Translations under genes and position numbers: made by a program
Assembly (NCBI RefSeq): GCF_000420705.1
Contig: NZ_ATVL01000007.1
Coordinates: forward strand, 620,001 to 684,000
Direction: 5' to 3'
DNA from: Hymenobacter norwichensis DSM 15439
GTDB taxonomy: Bacteria > Bacteroidota > Bacteroidia > Cytophagales > Hymenobacteraceae
DNA: 64,000 nucleotides
Shown: in pieces, positions 34,149-43,408 of the stretch
How the letters are laid out: the number at the start of each line of letters is the position of its first letter
How positions within the stretch are numbered: the stretch's first letter is position 1
Notes under the pieces: generated by a model
What the model saw: the letters and a program-made list of their open reading frames with translations, nothing else
What the model was told of the DNA's origin: nothing
Database searches by the model: none

Positions 34149-37025
34149 TTAGCGCGTTAGCAAAACCCTGCGTGTTAGGGAGCCGGCCGCGCCATGAATC
34201 CGGACCAGATACATGCCGGCCGGCAATTCCTCTAAGTTTACCTCGGTTGTTGCGCCCATGAAAGCCTGCTGCTTCATTACCTGACCCACGGCACTCAGCA
34301 CTTCCAGTTGGCGGCTGCCAAAGCCGGCAGGTACTTCTACCCGAATGCGGCCGGTAGTAGGGTTGGGGTAGAGCTGCCACGCATTGACGGCCAGGGCAGA
34401 GCGGGCGGGCAGTGCCTGTTGAGGGCTATAGCGTATCTGGGCGGCACTGGCCGCCGCGCGTAGCTGCCCAAGCGTGGGAGCGGCTACTACCGCCAGTGCC
34501 ACCACCACCGAATCGGAAGGAGCAAGCCAAGGCAGCTTGGCGCCTACCACTTGGGCAATATCGGTACCGGTGGTTGCACCGACGGTGCGCTGCTGGGTGC
34601 CGCTATTAAGGGTAAGCATCTTTTCGGCGCGGCTGAAGCCATTGGACAGCCGAACCGGGCCGCTAGGAGCATTCACGTCGATGGCATAGGCAAGCGGAGT
34701 GCCGCCCCGTAGCCATTGTAAGCCGATGTAAGCATTCTGGCTGTTCACGTTGTAGGCGTAGCTCAGGTTACGTACCGAGTCCCAGGCTACGGCGTTGCGG
34801 ATATAGTCGCCCAGGTCCCAGTCGGCAAACAGGCCGGCGTACAGTGGCTTCAGTGTATCAGCTGTCACGTTCTTGATTACGTATTCCAGCACCACGTAGT
34901 CGCGGTGCGGGGCCTGGGCCCACGAGTAGCCGCGCTGCCGGATCTGCACGCCTACGGTACGGTTGCGGGTGGCGCTTGGCAGAGAATCTTGCAGCAAACC
35001 ACAGGCCTCCTGGTCGGCGCGCAGGGTCTGGCGGTTCATGGTGGTTTGGGATTGGGTGTAGAAATCGGCATCCACCCCGTTCCGGTCGTTGCGCAGGCGG
35101 CTGGAAACACGGGTAGTGCCGGTACCCACCATAAGGCCACCTTCGTAAATCAGCGAAGCACCGCCTTGGTACCGCACACCTTCCCCCTTAGTAGAGCCTA
35201 GCCCGTCAACGCCCAGGCTGCCGCGGTGTGTCAGAGTAAGAGCCAGATTGCCGGCATTCAGTACCACATATTCCGGGTTGATAAGCAACGTGCTGTACTG
35301 ATCCTGCTCGTAGCCGGTGGCAGGGTCGGAGAGATGGTAGCGGATGGTAACGGAGGTATTGACCGGAGCCGCCGCCGCCACTTTCAAGCAGAAAGGAACA
35401 CTCGTGTTGGACGTCCGCGCCATAGTGGCAACCGCGCCCGCCGTGAACGTACCGCGCTGCACCGTGAGGTAAGGCGACAGGGACGTAACCGTGAGGGTCA
35501 GGTTCTGAACGGGTTGCAACAGATTCTGCACTTCCACGGCCAGCCGGATGGTGTCGTTGAGCTGGTAGATGGTTTTGCTGGGCGTAAACACGCGCTGCGT
35601 AATAAGCAAGGCATGTTGGTTGTTGGCCTGCACCGCCCGAAACACATTTAGGCGGCCCGTACCCAACTTGCCAGCGTATGCCGCGTTACCGGGCAGGTCG
35701 TAGATATTGTCGGTGGTGGCGCGCAATTGCGCAACAACCTGCGCGGCCGTAAACTGCGGAAACCGGGCCCGCACCAGCGCCGCCGCTCCTGATACCAACG
35801 GTGCCGAGAACGACGACCCCGTGGCCCGAACGTAGTCGGAATCGGTATCGCCCCAAGTGGTGTAGATGTTGTCGCCGGGCGCTACCAAGTCGATGCGGCG
35901 GCTGTATGTGGCGCGGCTGGCCCGCACATCATCGGCGCCGGTCCAGCCCACCGACAGCACATGGTCGTAGCTGGCGGGGTAGAAATCTAGCTCGGCGTTG
36001 GTGTTGCCGGCCGAGGCCACCAGCACCACGTCGTGGTTGACGGCAGCGTAAGTAATGGCATCCTGCTCGAACTGGGAACGGCCCCCAGCGCCACCCCACG
36101 ACATGTTAATGACCTTGCAGCCGTGGTCGGCGGCGTACACAATTGCTTCGTAGCCGGCAAAGCTCCCGGTGCTGGTGCTCGGGTAAATTTTCAGAGGTAG
36201 AAAGCGGCAATTGTAGCCCACGCCCGCAATGCCCAGCCCATTATCCACGCGCCCGGCCGCTGCGCCCGCTGTGTGCACGCCGTGCAGGGGCTGCGTCATG
36301 CCATTGGCGGCGGGGTTGTTGTCCCGGTCGGCAAAGTCCCAGCCCCGATAGTTGTCGATAAAGCCGTCGTTGTCGTTGTCGATGCCGTCAGGTGGATCTT
36401 GGTTGTTGCGCTGCCACTGGCCGGCCAAATCTTGGTGTGAAAGGCGGAAACCGGTGTCGGTGATGCCAATTAGCACGGTGCTGTCACCGTGGGTTAGATT
36501 CCAGGCTTGGTAAGCCCGGATGTTCTTGAGGTGATACTGGCCGGTAGCTAGAGTGGAATCGGCTAGTGGGTCGTTGGGCTGCGAAAGAGGCTCGCGGTAA
36601 TAGAGCGGCTCCGCATAGCTAAGGGTGTTCGTGCTGAGCAGGGCCTGCTGTACTTTGGCCAGTGGGGCAGCCTTATCCAGCCAGATCTGATAGATCAAAC
36701 GTAAATCAACAGCGTCGCGCTGTTCCGGGTGTGGTGCTGTAGCGTGCGGAAACTTCTGCGCTATCCGGGTTATACCCATCCGCCGGAGCATATCCGTCAG
36801 AGCTGGTACTGTTACCCCATCACGAAATGCCTGCGCTTGAAATTCAGGTTTTAGCTTGAAAACCAGCGTGCCCTCCAGTGTAGTTGGTTGATTGAAATTA
36901 TCAGTGAAAGAGCCGGTTGTTGATGACGCAGAGCTGTTGCCTGACTGCTGAGCCTTTCCTGAGAGGCTTAAGCAGGTGGTCAATGACAATAGTACTAATT
37001 TGAAGGGGTGTATAAGTTTACTCAT
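34149..37025 (-). CDS. Secreted S8 (subtilisin-like) peptidase with T9SS sorting domain
   Basis: 958 residues. Signal peptide 1-25 (ends SGKAQ), propeptide-like region to about 170, then a subtilase domain with D190 (GITDTGF), H248 (LHGVHTAG), N341 (ASAGN) and S405 (GSSFSAP), all catalytic residues present. A beta-rich region of about 400 residues follows, and the last 75 residues are a T9SS type A sorting domain (WQLYPNPTTGRIRVEV, later GMYLVRI). It should cross the outer membrane by T9SS and be attached or released. A DGIDNDNDGFID stretch at about 213-225 inside the domain looks calcium-binding. Upstream DNA is long and AT-rich. Confidence 0.92.
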   Translation of the reverse strand: MSKLIHPFKLVLLSLTTCLSLSGKAQQSGNSSASSTTGSFTDNFNQPTTLEGTLVFKLKPEFQAQAFRDGVTVPALTDMLRRMGITRIAQKFPHATAPHPEQRDAVDLRLIYQIWLDKAAPLAKVQQALLSTNTLSYAEPLYYREPLSQPNDPLADSTLATGQYHLKNIRAYQAWNLTHGDSTVLIGITDTGFRLSHQDLAGQWQRNNQDPPDGIDNDNDGFIDNYRGWDFADRDNNPAANGMTQPLHGVHTAGAAAGRVDNGLGIAGVGYNCRFLPLKIYPSTSTGSFAGYEAIVYAADHGCKVINMSWGGAGGRSQFEQDAITYAAVNHDVVLVASAGNTNAELDFYPASYDHVLSVGWTGADDVRASRATYSRRIDLVAPGDNIYTTWGDTDSDYVRATGSSFSAPLVSGAAALVRARFPQFTAAQVVAQLRATTDNIYDLPGNAAYAGKLGTGRLNVFRAVQANNQHALLITQRVFTPSKTIYQLNDTIRLAVEVQNLLQPVQNLTLTVTSLSPYLTVQRGTFTAGAVATMARTSNTSVPFCLKVAAAAPVNTSVTIRYHLSDPATGYEQDQYSTLLINPEYVVLNAGNLALTLTHRGSLGVDGLGSTKGEGVRYQGGASLIYEGGLMVGTGTTRVSSRLRNDRNGVDADFYTQSQTTMNRQTLRADQEACGLLQDSLPSATRNRTVGVQIRQRGYSWAQAPHRDYVVLEYVIKNVTADTLKPLYAGLFADWDLGDYIRNAVAWDSVRNLSYAYNVNSQNAYIGLQWLRGGTPLAYAIDVNAPSGPVRLSNGFSRAEKMLTLNSGTQQRTVGATTGTDIAQVVGAKLPWLAPSDSVVVALAVVAAPTLGQLRAAASAAQIRYSPQQALPARSALAVNAWQLYPNPTTGRIRVEVPAGFGSRQLEVLSAVGQVMKQQAFMGATTEVNLEELPAGMYLVRIHGAAGSLTRRVLLTR

Positions 37026-37457
37026 AGCAGACTGAAAAGAACGGATAAACAGATGAAGATTTTGTACTAATTATTAAAAAGTGCAAAACCAATACTGTAA
37101 ATCTAGTTAGTATAAAGTCAATTCTAAGCCTGTTGAGATGTATAAATGCTAATAATCATTGTTAAGTGATACATTATACTGATTCATTTATTTTATAATA
37201 AATGAATATAGATAAATGGTGTTTACTCCAATTGCTTTTAAAATGATTGTGCCACAAGAAATATATAACGTACAATAGTTATAAGATGGCAGTTATAGGT
37301 GATCTGCAATTTTGCGCGATATAGTAGTTGATAGGTGTACTAATTAATGTGTAGAGCATACTGTCGACGATAGGATTATTGTATGCTTCGATGTTCTAGA
37401 ATTGAGGAGGTCAGTTAAGGCTATGTAGGCCGATAGAGGAAGGAAAAGCCAAATGAA
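37026..37457. other. Long AT-rich upstream region of the subtilase gene
   Basis: About 430 bases, far more AT-rich than the genes, with no coding frame of note. No exact TAnnTTTG box for the subtilase was found. Possibly regulatory or foreign DNA; nothing definite seen. Confidence 0.5.
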
Positions 37458-37497
37458 AAGCGCCTGGCCAAGCCCATTTAAGGGTGGTCAGGCGCTT
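37458..37497 (-). terminator. Terminator after the pirin gene
   Basis: AAGCGCCTGGCCA (37458-37470) and TGGTCAGGCGCTT (37485-37497), 12 of 13 pairs, 14-base loop. On the minus strand TTTTCATTT follows. Confidence 0.65.
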
Positions 37498-37530
37498 CGT
37501 TGAAACTCACGCTGTACTACTTAGTATCCA

Positions 37531-38448
37531 CTACGACAAGGGTGGGGGTGGCGGAGAACTACTGGCTGGGCGGGAATGGGTGGTGGGCAGCGGAATAAAC
37601 TCGGTGTTATCGGTGGGCGGAAGAGCAATGCGACCGGCTTGCCAGTCGGCTTTGGCCTGCTCAATCCGCTCCTTCCGCGACGACACAAAGTTCCACCAGA
37701 TGTACCGCTCGCCCAGTGGTTCGCCGCCAAGCAGCATAAGCGTGGTAGGCTCGCGGGCTACCAATATGGGGTCGAGGTCGCGGGTGAAAACCAGCAATTG
37801 CCCGGCCGTATAAGTTCGGCCATTTACCTCCACGCTGCCTTTGGCTACGTAGGCGCCACGCTCTGGATAACCTGTGGGCAGACCGAAGCGTGCCCCGGTT
37901 TGCAGCACTACGTGCAAATAAAACAGGGGCGAATGGGTTTTTACGTCGTTGCGCAGGCCGAAAGCGTCGCCGGCAATCAGACGCATCCACACGCCCTGGT
38001 CGGTGAAGATGGGCAGCTCGTGGGGCTGGTAGTTGGTGAAGCTCGGTGCATCTTCCTCGGCCGATTCGGGTAAGGCCACCCAAGTCTGCACCATTTCCAG
38101 GGCGCCACCCGCCAGCGCGGCCGGGTCCTCGAACCGCTCGGAGTGGGCAATACCGCTACCGGCCGTCATCCAGTTCACCTCACCCGGCCGGATAACCTGC
38201 TCCACGCCCAGACTATCCCGGTGTACCACCTGGCCGCCAAACAGGTAGCTGACCGTAGACAAACCGATGTGCGGGTGCGGCAGCACATCCAGAGCCGGCA
38301 TCAGCTCGGGGGCTACCTGCACCGGGCCGGCGTGATCCATGAAAATGAATGGCCCCAGCATCCGCCGCAGCCGGTAGGGCAGAATGCGCCGCACACCGAA
38401 ACCGTTGCCAAGATCGGCGGGGCGCGCATCAATGATTAAGTCCAGCAT
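37531..38448 (-). CDS. Pirin family protein
   Basis: 305 residues from the ATG at 38448. Two cupin domains. The pirin N-terminal signature is clear: RRILPYRLRRMLGPFIFMDHAGP, then LDVLPHPHIGLSTVSYLFGG with the metal-binding His residues, VNWMTAGSGIAHSER. Some pirins are quercetin dioxygenases; others are redox regulators. The C-terminus has a Pro/Ser-rich extension (last 20 residues). TACTTTG, a -7-like box one base short, lies upstream. Followed by a terminator, so probably monocistronic. Confidence 0.9.
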   Translation of the reverse strand: MLDLIIDARPADLGNGFGVRRILPYRLRRMLGPFIFMDHAGPVQVAPELMPALDVLPHPHIGLSTVSYLFGGQVVHRDSLGVEQVIRPGEVNWMTAGSGIAHSERFEDPAALAGGALEMVQTWVALPESAEEDAPSFTNYQPHELPIFTDQGVWMRLIAGDAFGLRNDVKTHSPLFYLHVVLQTGARFGLPTGYPERGAYVAKGSVEVNGRTYTAGQLLVFTRDLDPILVAREPTTLMLLGGEPLGERYIWWNFVSSRKERIEQAKADWQAGRIALPPTDNTEFIPLPTTHSRPASSSPPPPPLS

Positions 38449-38521
38449 GAGAATACGACGATGGTACCGCCGCAAAGTAGCGGATTGGCGCTTTCCAACC
38501 ATAGCTCGCCTGCCTAGGTGT

Positions 38522-39268
38522 CTACAAGCTCAGCAACTCCCGAAACCGCACCGATTGCTGGCGCGATACTTCCACCTCGGGGCCGCCACGCAGCCGGATT
38601 TTCAGAGAGTTGCTGAACCAGGGCTCGATGCCTTCCACCCATTTCAGGTTGATGATTTGCTGGCGGTTGGCCCGAAAGAACACCCGCGGGTCGAGGCGCT
38701 GCTCCAAGTGCTGCAAGGTGCGCGGAATCAGGGGTCGGTGCTCGTGGAAGTGGATTTGGGTGTAGCTGCCGTTGATTTCGAAGAGGCGAATATCGGCGAG
38801 ACGCACAAACCAGCACTTCTCGCCATCCTTCACAAACACTTGGGCGTGCTCGGTGAGTGGCGTGGCGGCTGGCTCCTCGGGGGTAGTAAATGCCGGGGCT
38901 TCTACGGCAACCGCCGGGCGCAGTTTGGTGCGGACTTTGTCGAGGGCGGCAGCCAATCGGTGTGCTTCAATGGGTTTGAGCAAATAATCGAGGGCATTTA
39001 CCTCGAAGGCGCGCAAAGCGTACTCGTCGTAGGCAGTGGTGAAGACAACGTGCGGGGCTGCTTCCAGCGACGCCAGCAGCTCGAAGCCGGTTTCGCCGGG
39101 CATGTGGATATCAAGCAGCAATACGTCGGGCCGTAGCTCCTGAATGCGGGTGCGGGCCTCGGCGGCGTGGCGGGCTTCACCTATCACCGTTACGTCGGGG
39201 AAAACTTGCAGCAGGTGGCGCAACTCGGTTCGGGCCAGGCGTGAGTCATCAACGAGCAGGATATTCAT
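38522..39268 (-). CDS. LytTR-type response regulator
   Basis: 248 residues. Receiver domain 1-120 with acidic pocket D7/D8, phospho-acceptor D53 (LLLDIHMPG), T-x-A in FTTAYDEYAL and K in YLLKPI. A Pro/Ala-rich linker leads to a LytTR DNA-binding domain (about 145-248), with FVKDGEKCWFVRLADIRLFE, RTLQHLEQRLDP and FFRANRQQIINL. Target genes cannot be told. It follows the LytS-like kinase by 89 bases; that spacer holds inverted heptamer repeats. Confidence 0.93.
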   Translation of the reverse strand: MNILLVDDSRLARTELRHLLQVFPDVTVIGEARHAAEARTRIQELRPDVLLLDIHMPGETGFELLASLEAAPHVVFTTAYDEYALRAFEVNALDYLLKPIEAHRLAAALDKVRTKLRPAVAVEAPAFTTPEEPAATPLTEHAQVFVKDGEKCWFVRLADIRLFEINGSYTQIHFHEHRPLIPRTLQHLEQRLDPRVFFRANRQQIINLKWVEGIEPWFSNSLKIRLRGGPEVEVSRQQSVRFRELLSL

Positions 39269-39276
39269 ATGAAGGG

Positions 39277-39347
39277 GGATGGCTATTGGCTGATGGCGTT
39301 CTGCGGCAGAAAACTTACAGCCATCGGCTAATAGCTAACAGCTGAAA
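39277..39347. repeat. Inverted heptamer-repeat spacer between kinase and response regulator
   Basis: Left tract 39277-39297: GGATGGC, TATTGGC, TGATGGC. Right tract 39320-39347: GCCATCG, GCTAATA, GCTAACA, GCTGAAA. The tracts are inverse-complementary with 7-base periodicity and can fold into a hairpin. Confidence 0.65.
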
Positions 39348-39357
39348 AAACCAAAGA

Positions 39358-40434
39358 TTAAGCGGCTGCCTGTATGGGTAGCTGCAACTCGGCTACTACC
39401 ATATCAGCAATTGTGGGGTCGTTGTTGATGGTGAGTGTAGCGGCCTTGCCGAAAAGTAGCGCCAGCCGCTCCTGCGCGTTGCGCAACCCTACGCCCTCGT
39501 GGCCGAGCTGGGGTTGGTAGCGGCCAGTGTTGCGCACCACAATATGCAGCTGCCCAGTGGCCGCGTCGGGCTGGGTGGTGAGCTGAATGATGCCGCCTTC
39601 GGGCCGGGGCGCAATGCCGTGCTTGATGGCGTTTTCCACGAGCAGCTGCAAGGTCATGGGCGGAATAAGCACAGTTAAGGCCGCTGGGTCTACATCGAGC
39701 GAATAAGTGAGGCGCTCTTCCAGCTGCATGGCTTCCAGCTCCAGATAGTGCCGCACAATTTCCAGTTCCCGCTGCAAAGGCACCCATTCGGCGCTATTGA
39801 GCTGGATGGAATAGCGCAGCAAGTCGGAGAGGTGTGTAATCATGTTGCGGGCGCGAGCGGGGTCTTCCATCACCAGGGCCCGGATGTTGTTGAGCCCATT
39901 AAACATGAAATGCGGGTTGATTTGGGCCTTGAGAGTGCGCATTTCTGCTTCCTGCACGGCAGCTGCCAGCTTCCACTTATCTACTTCCGCTTGCTTGTAG
40001 CGGTGAAAAAAGTGCCATCCAAAGTAGAAGCCTGCCCACAGCCACAGCATAAAATTGACGTTGAGGCAATAGCCCAAAAACTGAGCCCAGCCGTGCGGTT
40101 GGCCATCGGGGCTGGGCCGCACCACCCAAATCAGCAGTGCCCAGATAATCACCTGGCTCAGCACCGACAAGGTGGCGTTCATAAATAATAGGCGGCCGAG
40201 TAGCGCGAAAGGGGGCAGCCGTTCCCACTGGTTGGCCCGAATGTGGTAGCGCAGTGCGTGCGTGAGGGCCGCTATGGGTAGCACAACTGCCGTAGTGATG
40301 AGCAGCAGCTCGCTGGAAAACCGCCCAAACACGGAAAACAAGAGCAGGTTGAAAGCAAAATAGAGCGTCCAGCCGAGTAGCTGGGCCCGCCAGTAGAGGC
40401 GGCTGGGTGGTGGAACAGATGCGTAGGAAAACAT
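39358..40434 (-). CDS. LytS/YehU-type sensor histidine kinase
   Basis: 358 residues from the ATG at 40434, just 13 bases after the stop of the upstream membrane-protein gene. Four membrane segments in residues 15-145. The His_kinase domain has the phospho-acceptor H175 in AQINPHFMFNGLNNIRAL and an ATPase with LLVENAIKHGIAPRPEGG (N box) and GVGLRNAQERL (G box). No separate sensor domain, so the signal is probably sensed in the membrane. Partner of the LytTR regulator downstream. Confidence 0.93.
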   Translation of the reverse strand: MFSYASVPPPSRLYWRAQLLGWTLYFAFNLLLFSVFGRFSSELLLITTAVVLPIAALTHALRYHIRANQWERLPPFALLGRLLFMNATLSVLSQVIIWALLIWVVRPSPDGQPHGWAQFLGYCLNVNFMLWLWAGFYFGWHFFHRYKQAEVDKWKLAAAVQEAEMRTLKAQINPHFMFNGLNNIRALVMEDPARARNMITHLSDLLRYSIQLNSAEWVPLQRELEIVRHYLELEAMQLEERLTYSLDVDPAALTVLIPPMTLQLLVENAIKHGIAPRPEGGIIQLTTQPDAATGQLHIVVRNTGRYQPQLGHEGVGLRNAQERLALLFGKAATLTINNDPTIADMVVAELQLPIQAAA

Positions 40435-40447
40435 AGTGCCGCCCAAA

Positions 40448-41032
40448 TTACTCGGATTGCGCCGGTAAAAGCAGGTACTCTTGCTTGTTCTGGCGGTAGG
40501 AAACATACAGCAAACCGCTCAACAGCACCAAGGCACAAGCCACAAAAACAGGAAGCAGGTACAGGTTTGTTTCCGAAGTGTGCAGCCCCAGCAGCAGGCA
40601 GCCCACTGCAATAATGCCAGCCATGACGGCATACGGCTTGGCCTTGTAAAACCAGGCGTAGGGAAAGAAATGAGCCCCGGTGATAATACCGTAAGTCATG
40701 ATAAACTGGGCGGGATGCTTGCTGTACATGAACAGCAGGATCGGAAAATAGAGCAACTGCGCAAAATTCAGCCACAACCCTAAAGGCTGCAACGGGTTGT
40801 GCGCAATAGTCCAGGTGGTGCCGAGTAGTTTAGAAAAAAGCCACGCCAGCGGCAGGACAACGGCGCCCACAAAAAACGTAATAAACCCATTCAGTCCCGG
40901 CGGGTTGGGTAGCGTCCAGACGAAGACAATAGCAGCCCAAACAATGCTGGCGGCCAGAATGAAATCGAGCCCATTTTTAGCTTTTACCGACAGTTCAAGG
41001 TGTAGCTTGGCAAACTGCTGTTCGAGTAGCAT
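40448..41032 (-). CDS. DUF7010-like membrane protein in the LytS/LytTR operon
   Basis: 194 residues from the ATG at 41032. Begins with a short amphipathic stretch (LLEQQFAKLHLELSVKAKNG), then six hydrophobic segments, with NPLQPLGLWLNFAQLLYFPILLF and IMTYGIITGAHFFPYAWFYK in the middle. The sequence resembles small membrane proteins labelled DUF7010 in related genomes; function unknown. Its stop is 13 bases from the kinase start, so it is probably co-transcribed with the two-component system and may take part in its signal. Confidence 0.68.
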   Translation of the reverse strand: MLLEQQFAKLHLELSVKAKNGLDFILAASIVWAAIVFVWTLPNPPGLNGFITFFVGAVVLPLAWLFSKLLGTTWTIAHNPLQPLGLWLNFAQLLYFPILLFMYSKHPAQFIMTYGIITGAHFFPYAWFYKAKPYAVMAGIIAVGCLLLGLHTSETNLYLLPVFVACALVLLSGLLYVSYRQNKQEYLLLPAQSE

Positions 41033-41139
41033 AAGCAAAGGAGAGGCACTAAATGTAGATGCAACAGGTAAAGAGAGGGTAGCCTGCCAAGGCAAGCTCA
41101 GCGCCTGCGCCAAGCTTGCCCCGACCAGCAAAGAGCAGC

Positions 41140-42087
41140 TTACTTTTTGGCTATGGGGTTCTGCTTCAGAAAGGCGTCGGACTGCGCGAAAAACCAAGCA
41201 GTGTCGTCGTACATCAGGAAGTGGCGGCCGGCCTCCGACATTTCGATGTGGTGCTGGGGCAGTTTGGCGTATTGCTGCTCGAAAACAGCCTTAGTGCTTT
41301 CCTTGGTAGAGCCGTATTGCTGGTAGGCCGCCCAGGCACCGAGCACTAGCACTGGCTGCTGAATACGGGCAACATCCGGGCGCAAATCGGTGGTGAACAT
41401 ATCGTACATGGCCTGCCCGACGGTAGGCATATCGGAGGCGACGCTCCACCGGGCCAGCTGCGTAACGCGGGCCGTGTCGGTTACCAGTGAGGCCGACATC
41501 TGGCGGGCGTTGGCCATGCTGTTTTTGCCGTTGCTCATCTGCTGGCGCATACCTTCGGCCATGGGGCGGGCGCCTTCGGCCGTTTGGGTAGGGTTTTGCA
41601 CGGCCGCCAGAAACGGCAGCGAATCCACGATAACCAGTGGGCCGAGGGTGGTTGGCTCGGTGGCGCTCATCCATAAGCCCATGAACCCGCCCAGGCTGTG
41701 GCCGACCACTACTGGCTTGTCGAGCTTCTGAGTTTTGATGTAGGCCAGCAGTTGGTCGCGCACGTTGAGCAGCAGCTGGCTGGTGCTGGCTGGCGCGGCG
41801 TTGCCGCCAAAACCCGCCAACGATACAACGTGGCACTGGTACTGCTTCTGGTAGCGGGCCACCGTTTCGTCCCACACTGCGCCGGGGCAGGTGAGGCCCG
41901 GAATCAGCAGCATCGGCCGGCCCTTGCCCACCACTCGCACCGTGAAATTGGGGTGCGCGGCCGGGTTATCAGGTATAACCGACAAAGACGTGGTGCCAGC
42001 CAAGGCCGGAGCGGCAGCAAAGCCAGGGTCGGCCAGCAGCAAGGCAGAGCAAAGCGAGAAGGAGCGGAGGGCAGAAACAAGTTTCAT
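41140..42087 (-). CDS. Secreted alpha/beta hydrolase
   Basis: 315 residues from the ATG at 42087. Sec signal peptide to about residue 28 (ends DPGFAAA). Alpha/beta hydrolase fold with LLIPGLTCPGAVWDE (oxyanion region), the nucleophile in VVVGHSLGGFMGLW and a histidine in EAGRHFLMYDD; the acidic residue is probably in the AWAAYQQYG region and is not obvious. Periplasmic esterase or lipase-like, substrate unknown. An exact -7 box lies upstream. It stands 107 bases before the DUF7010-like gene on the same strand. Confidence 0.83.
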   Translation of the reverse strand: MKLVSALRSFSLCSALLLADPGFAAAPALAGTTSLSVIPDNPAAHPNFTVRVVGKGRPMLLIPGLTCPGAVWDETVARYQKQYQCHVVSLAGFGGNAAPASTSQLLLNVRDQLLAYIKTQKLDKPVVVGHSLGGFMGLWMSATEPTTLGPLVIVDSLPFLAAVQNPTQTAEGARPMAEGMRQQMSNGKNSMANARQMSASLVTDTARVTQLARWSVASDMPTVGQAMYDMFTTDLRPDVARIQQPVLVLGAWAAYQQYGSTKESTKAVFEQQYAKLPQHHIEMSEAGRHFLMYDDTAWFFAQSDAFLKQNPIAKK

Positions 42088-42128
42088 GGTAGCGAGCAAG
42101 TAAGGAGCGGCAGAAGTGAAAGGATAGC

Positions 42129-42136
42129 CAAACCTA
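42129..42136 (-). promoter_or_regulatory. -7 promoter box of the secreted hydrolase
   Basis: Minus strand TAGGTTTG, exact TAnnTTTG, 41 bases before the ATG at 42087. Confidence 0.5.
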
Positions 42137-42256
42137 CTGCCGCCGCCCGCCGCTGGAAACAGAATTTCAGGGAACGGTAAATCCACGGGCTGAACTGCTT
42201 TATACCCGTCCGAATAGCCGCACCGTGCCGTTGTTCAGCAGCGCATGCTACCGTCC

Positions 42257-42300
42257 GAAACACAAAGAGACGCCCCCGAGGAAGCGTCTCTTTGTGTTTC
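42257..42300. terminator. Terminator downstream of the 104-residue gene
   Basis: GAAACACAAAGAGACGC (42257-42273) is matched perfectly by GCGTCTCTTTGTGTTTC (42284-42300), 17 pairs, 10-base loop. Confidence 0.75.
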
Positions 42301-42355
42301 AAATAGTGGTTTCCGCGTTACGGGGCATTAAACTGTTCGCGCTTCAACACAGCCG

Positions 42356-42670
42356 TTATATAATGTTGCGCAGGTCGTTGCGGAGGTTCTCGATGCCGTG
42401 CCAGATTTCGCTCCAAGTGCTTTGATCTTCGTTGCTGGGTGGGGTATCGGCGGCGGGGGTTGGGCCGAGGCGCTCGGCCAGCTTATTGCGCTTGGCCTCT
42501 AGCATAGCAATGTGTTCGTGGTAGGTATGCTGAGCGCCCTCAGTAGTAGCGTGGGCGCGGTTGCGTAGGGTTTTGATTTTGCCGTCCAAGTCTTCGAGCG
42601 ACTGGCGTAGGTCTTTATCGGAAAGGTGCTGGGGCACGCGTACGTGTTCGGGGGCTGGAATAGTAGACAT
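42356..42670 (-). CDS. Small helical hypothetical protein
   Basis: 104 residues from the ATG at 42670. Mostly helical and charged; residues 18-75 (LSDKDLRQSLEDLDGKIKTL through EAKRNKLAERLG) look like a coiled coil. The C-terminal SEIWHGIENLRNDLRNII could be a second helix. No signal peptide. Not recognised; possibly an oligomerising or DNA-associated small protein, but that is only inference. Confidence 0.55.
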   Translation of the reverse strand: MSTIPAPEHVRVPQHLSDKDLRQSLEDLDGKIKTLRNRAHATTEGAQHTYHEHIAMLEAKRNKLAERLGPTPAADTPPSNEDQSTWSEIWHGIENLRNDLRNII

Positions 42671-42805
42671 AGCAGGTGGATGCTGAAGGTTGAAAGTCTT
42701 ACTGAATAAGATACAGCTTTTAGCGAGCAAAGGATACGCCGAGGCCATAACACAAACACAACGGTTCCGTAACGCCGCCGCCGAGGCAGGGCAACAAGGC
42801 GGCTC

Positions 42806-42813
42806 TACCTTTG
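42806..42813 (+). promoter_or_regulatory. -7 promoter box of the TonB C-terminal domain gene
   Basis: TACCTTTG, exact TAnnTTTG, 25 bases before the ATG at 42839. Confidence 0.5.
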
Positions 42814-42838
42814 CACGGTTATATTATATTCTGTTCGT

Positions 42839-43282
42839 ATGCTTCGCCTGCGCCTTTTACTGCTTTTAGTGTTGCTGCCTGCACCCGGTTTGTTTGCCCA
42901 GACACTCACTTCCAGTGAGCTAGCCGACACTGGTTCTGCTTCTCAACCACCTCCGCAGGTACCCCGCGTGTATCTGGCCGCCGACGAAATGCCTAGCTTC
43001 CCTGGTGGCGCCCTGGCATTCCAAAAATTTCTGAAAGCAAAAATTAGATACCCCGAAGAAGCCTTGCAGCGCAATCTATCAGGTAAAGTGCACGTCAGTT
43101 TTGTGGTAGATGAAGAAGGCCGGATTCTGGATGCTAAAGTGGTGCGGGGCCTAGGCTGCGGCCTCGACGAAGAAGCCCTGCGCCTAGTGCGCATCATGCC
43201 TTGGTGGACGCCGGGTCGCGTTAATGGGCAACCGGTGCGCGTGGCTTACACGCTGCCAGTTGGATTCAGGGTCTTGGAGTGA
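42839..43282 (+). CDS. Periplasmic protein with TonB C-terminal domain
   Basis: 147 residues. A cleavable-looking signal peptide (LLLLLVLLPAPGLFAQ) replaces the usual TonB anchor and proline-rich arm. Residues 60-147 are a TonB C-terminal domain: FQKFLKAKIRYPEEALQRNL, GKVHVSFVVDEEGRILDAKV, GLDEEALRLVRIMPWWTPG and VAYTLPVGF. Without an anchor it cannot carry energy from ExbB/ExbD directly; such short forms are common in Bacteroidota and may act as envelope proteins or decoys. No exbB/exbD nearby. Confidence 0.85.
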   Translation: MLRLRLLLLLVLLPAPGLFAQTLTSSELADTGSASQPPPQVPRVYLAADEMPSFPGGALAFQKFLKAKIRYPEEALQRNLSGKVHVSFVVDEEGRILDAKVVRGLGCGLDEEALRLVRIMPWWTPGRVNGQPVRVAYTLPVGFRVLE

Positions 43283-43408
43283 TAAAAGGAATAGTTACAC
43301 TTTGTATGGTAGTAGTGTAAATGCCACTTACTTGAATCTAGTCGTAGGGTTCAGGATAAAAAATAGGTAGCAAATTGGGTTTTCAAGCTGGCCCTACTTG
43401 CATGACTA

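Noticed and set aside
34149..37025. Subtilase as part of a bacteriocin or defence island
   Set aside because: Complete T9SS secretion signal and no linked defence or lanthipeptide genes; an ordinary secreted protease.
42839..43282. Full TonB energy transducer
   Set aside because: Has a signal peptide instead of an anchor and no proline-rich arm, and no exbB/exbD nearby.
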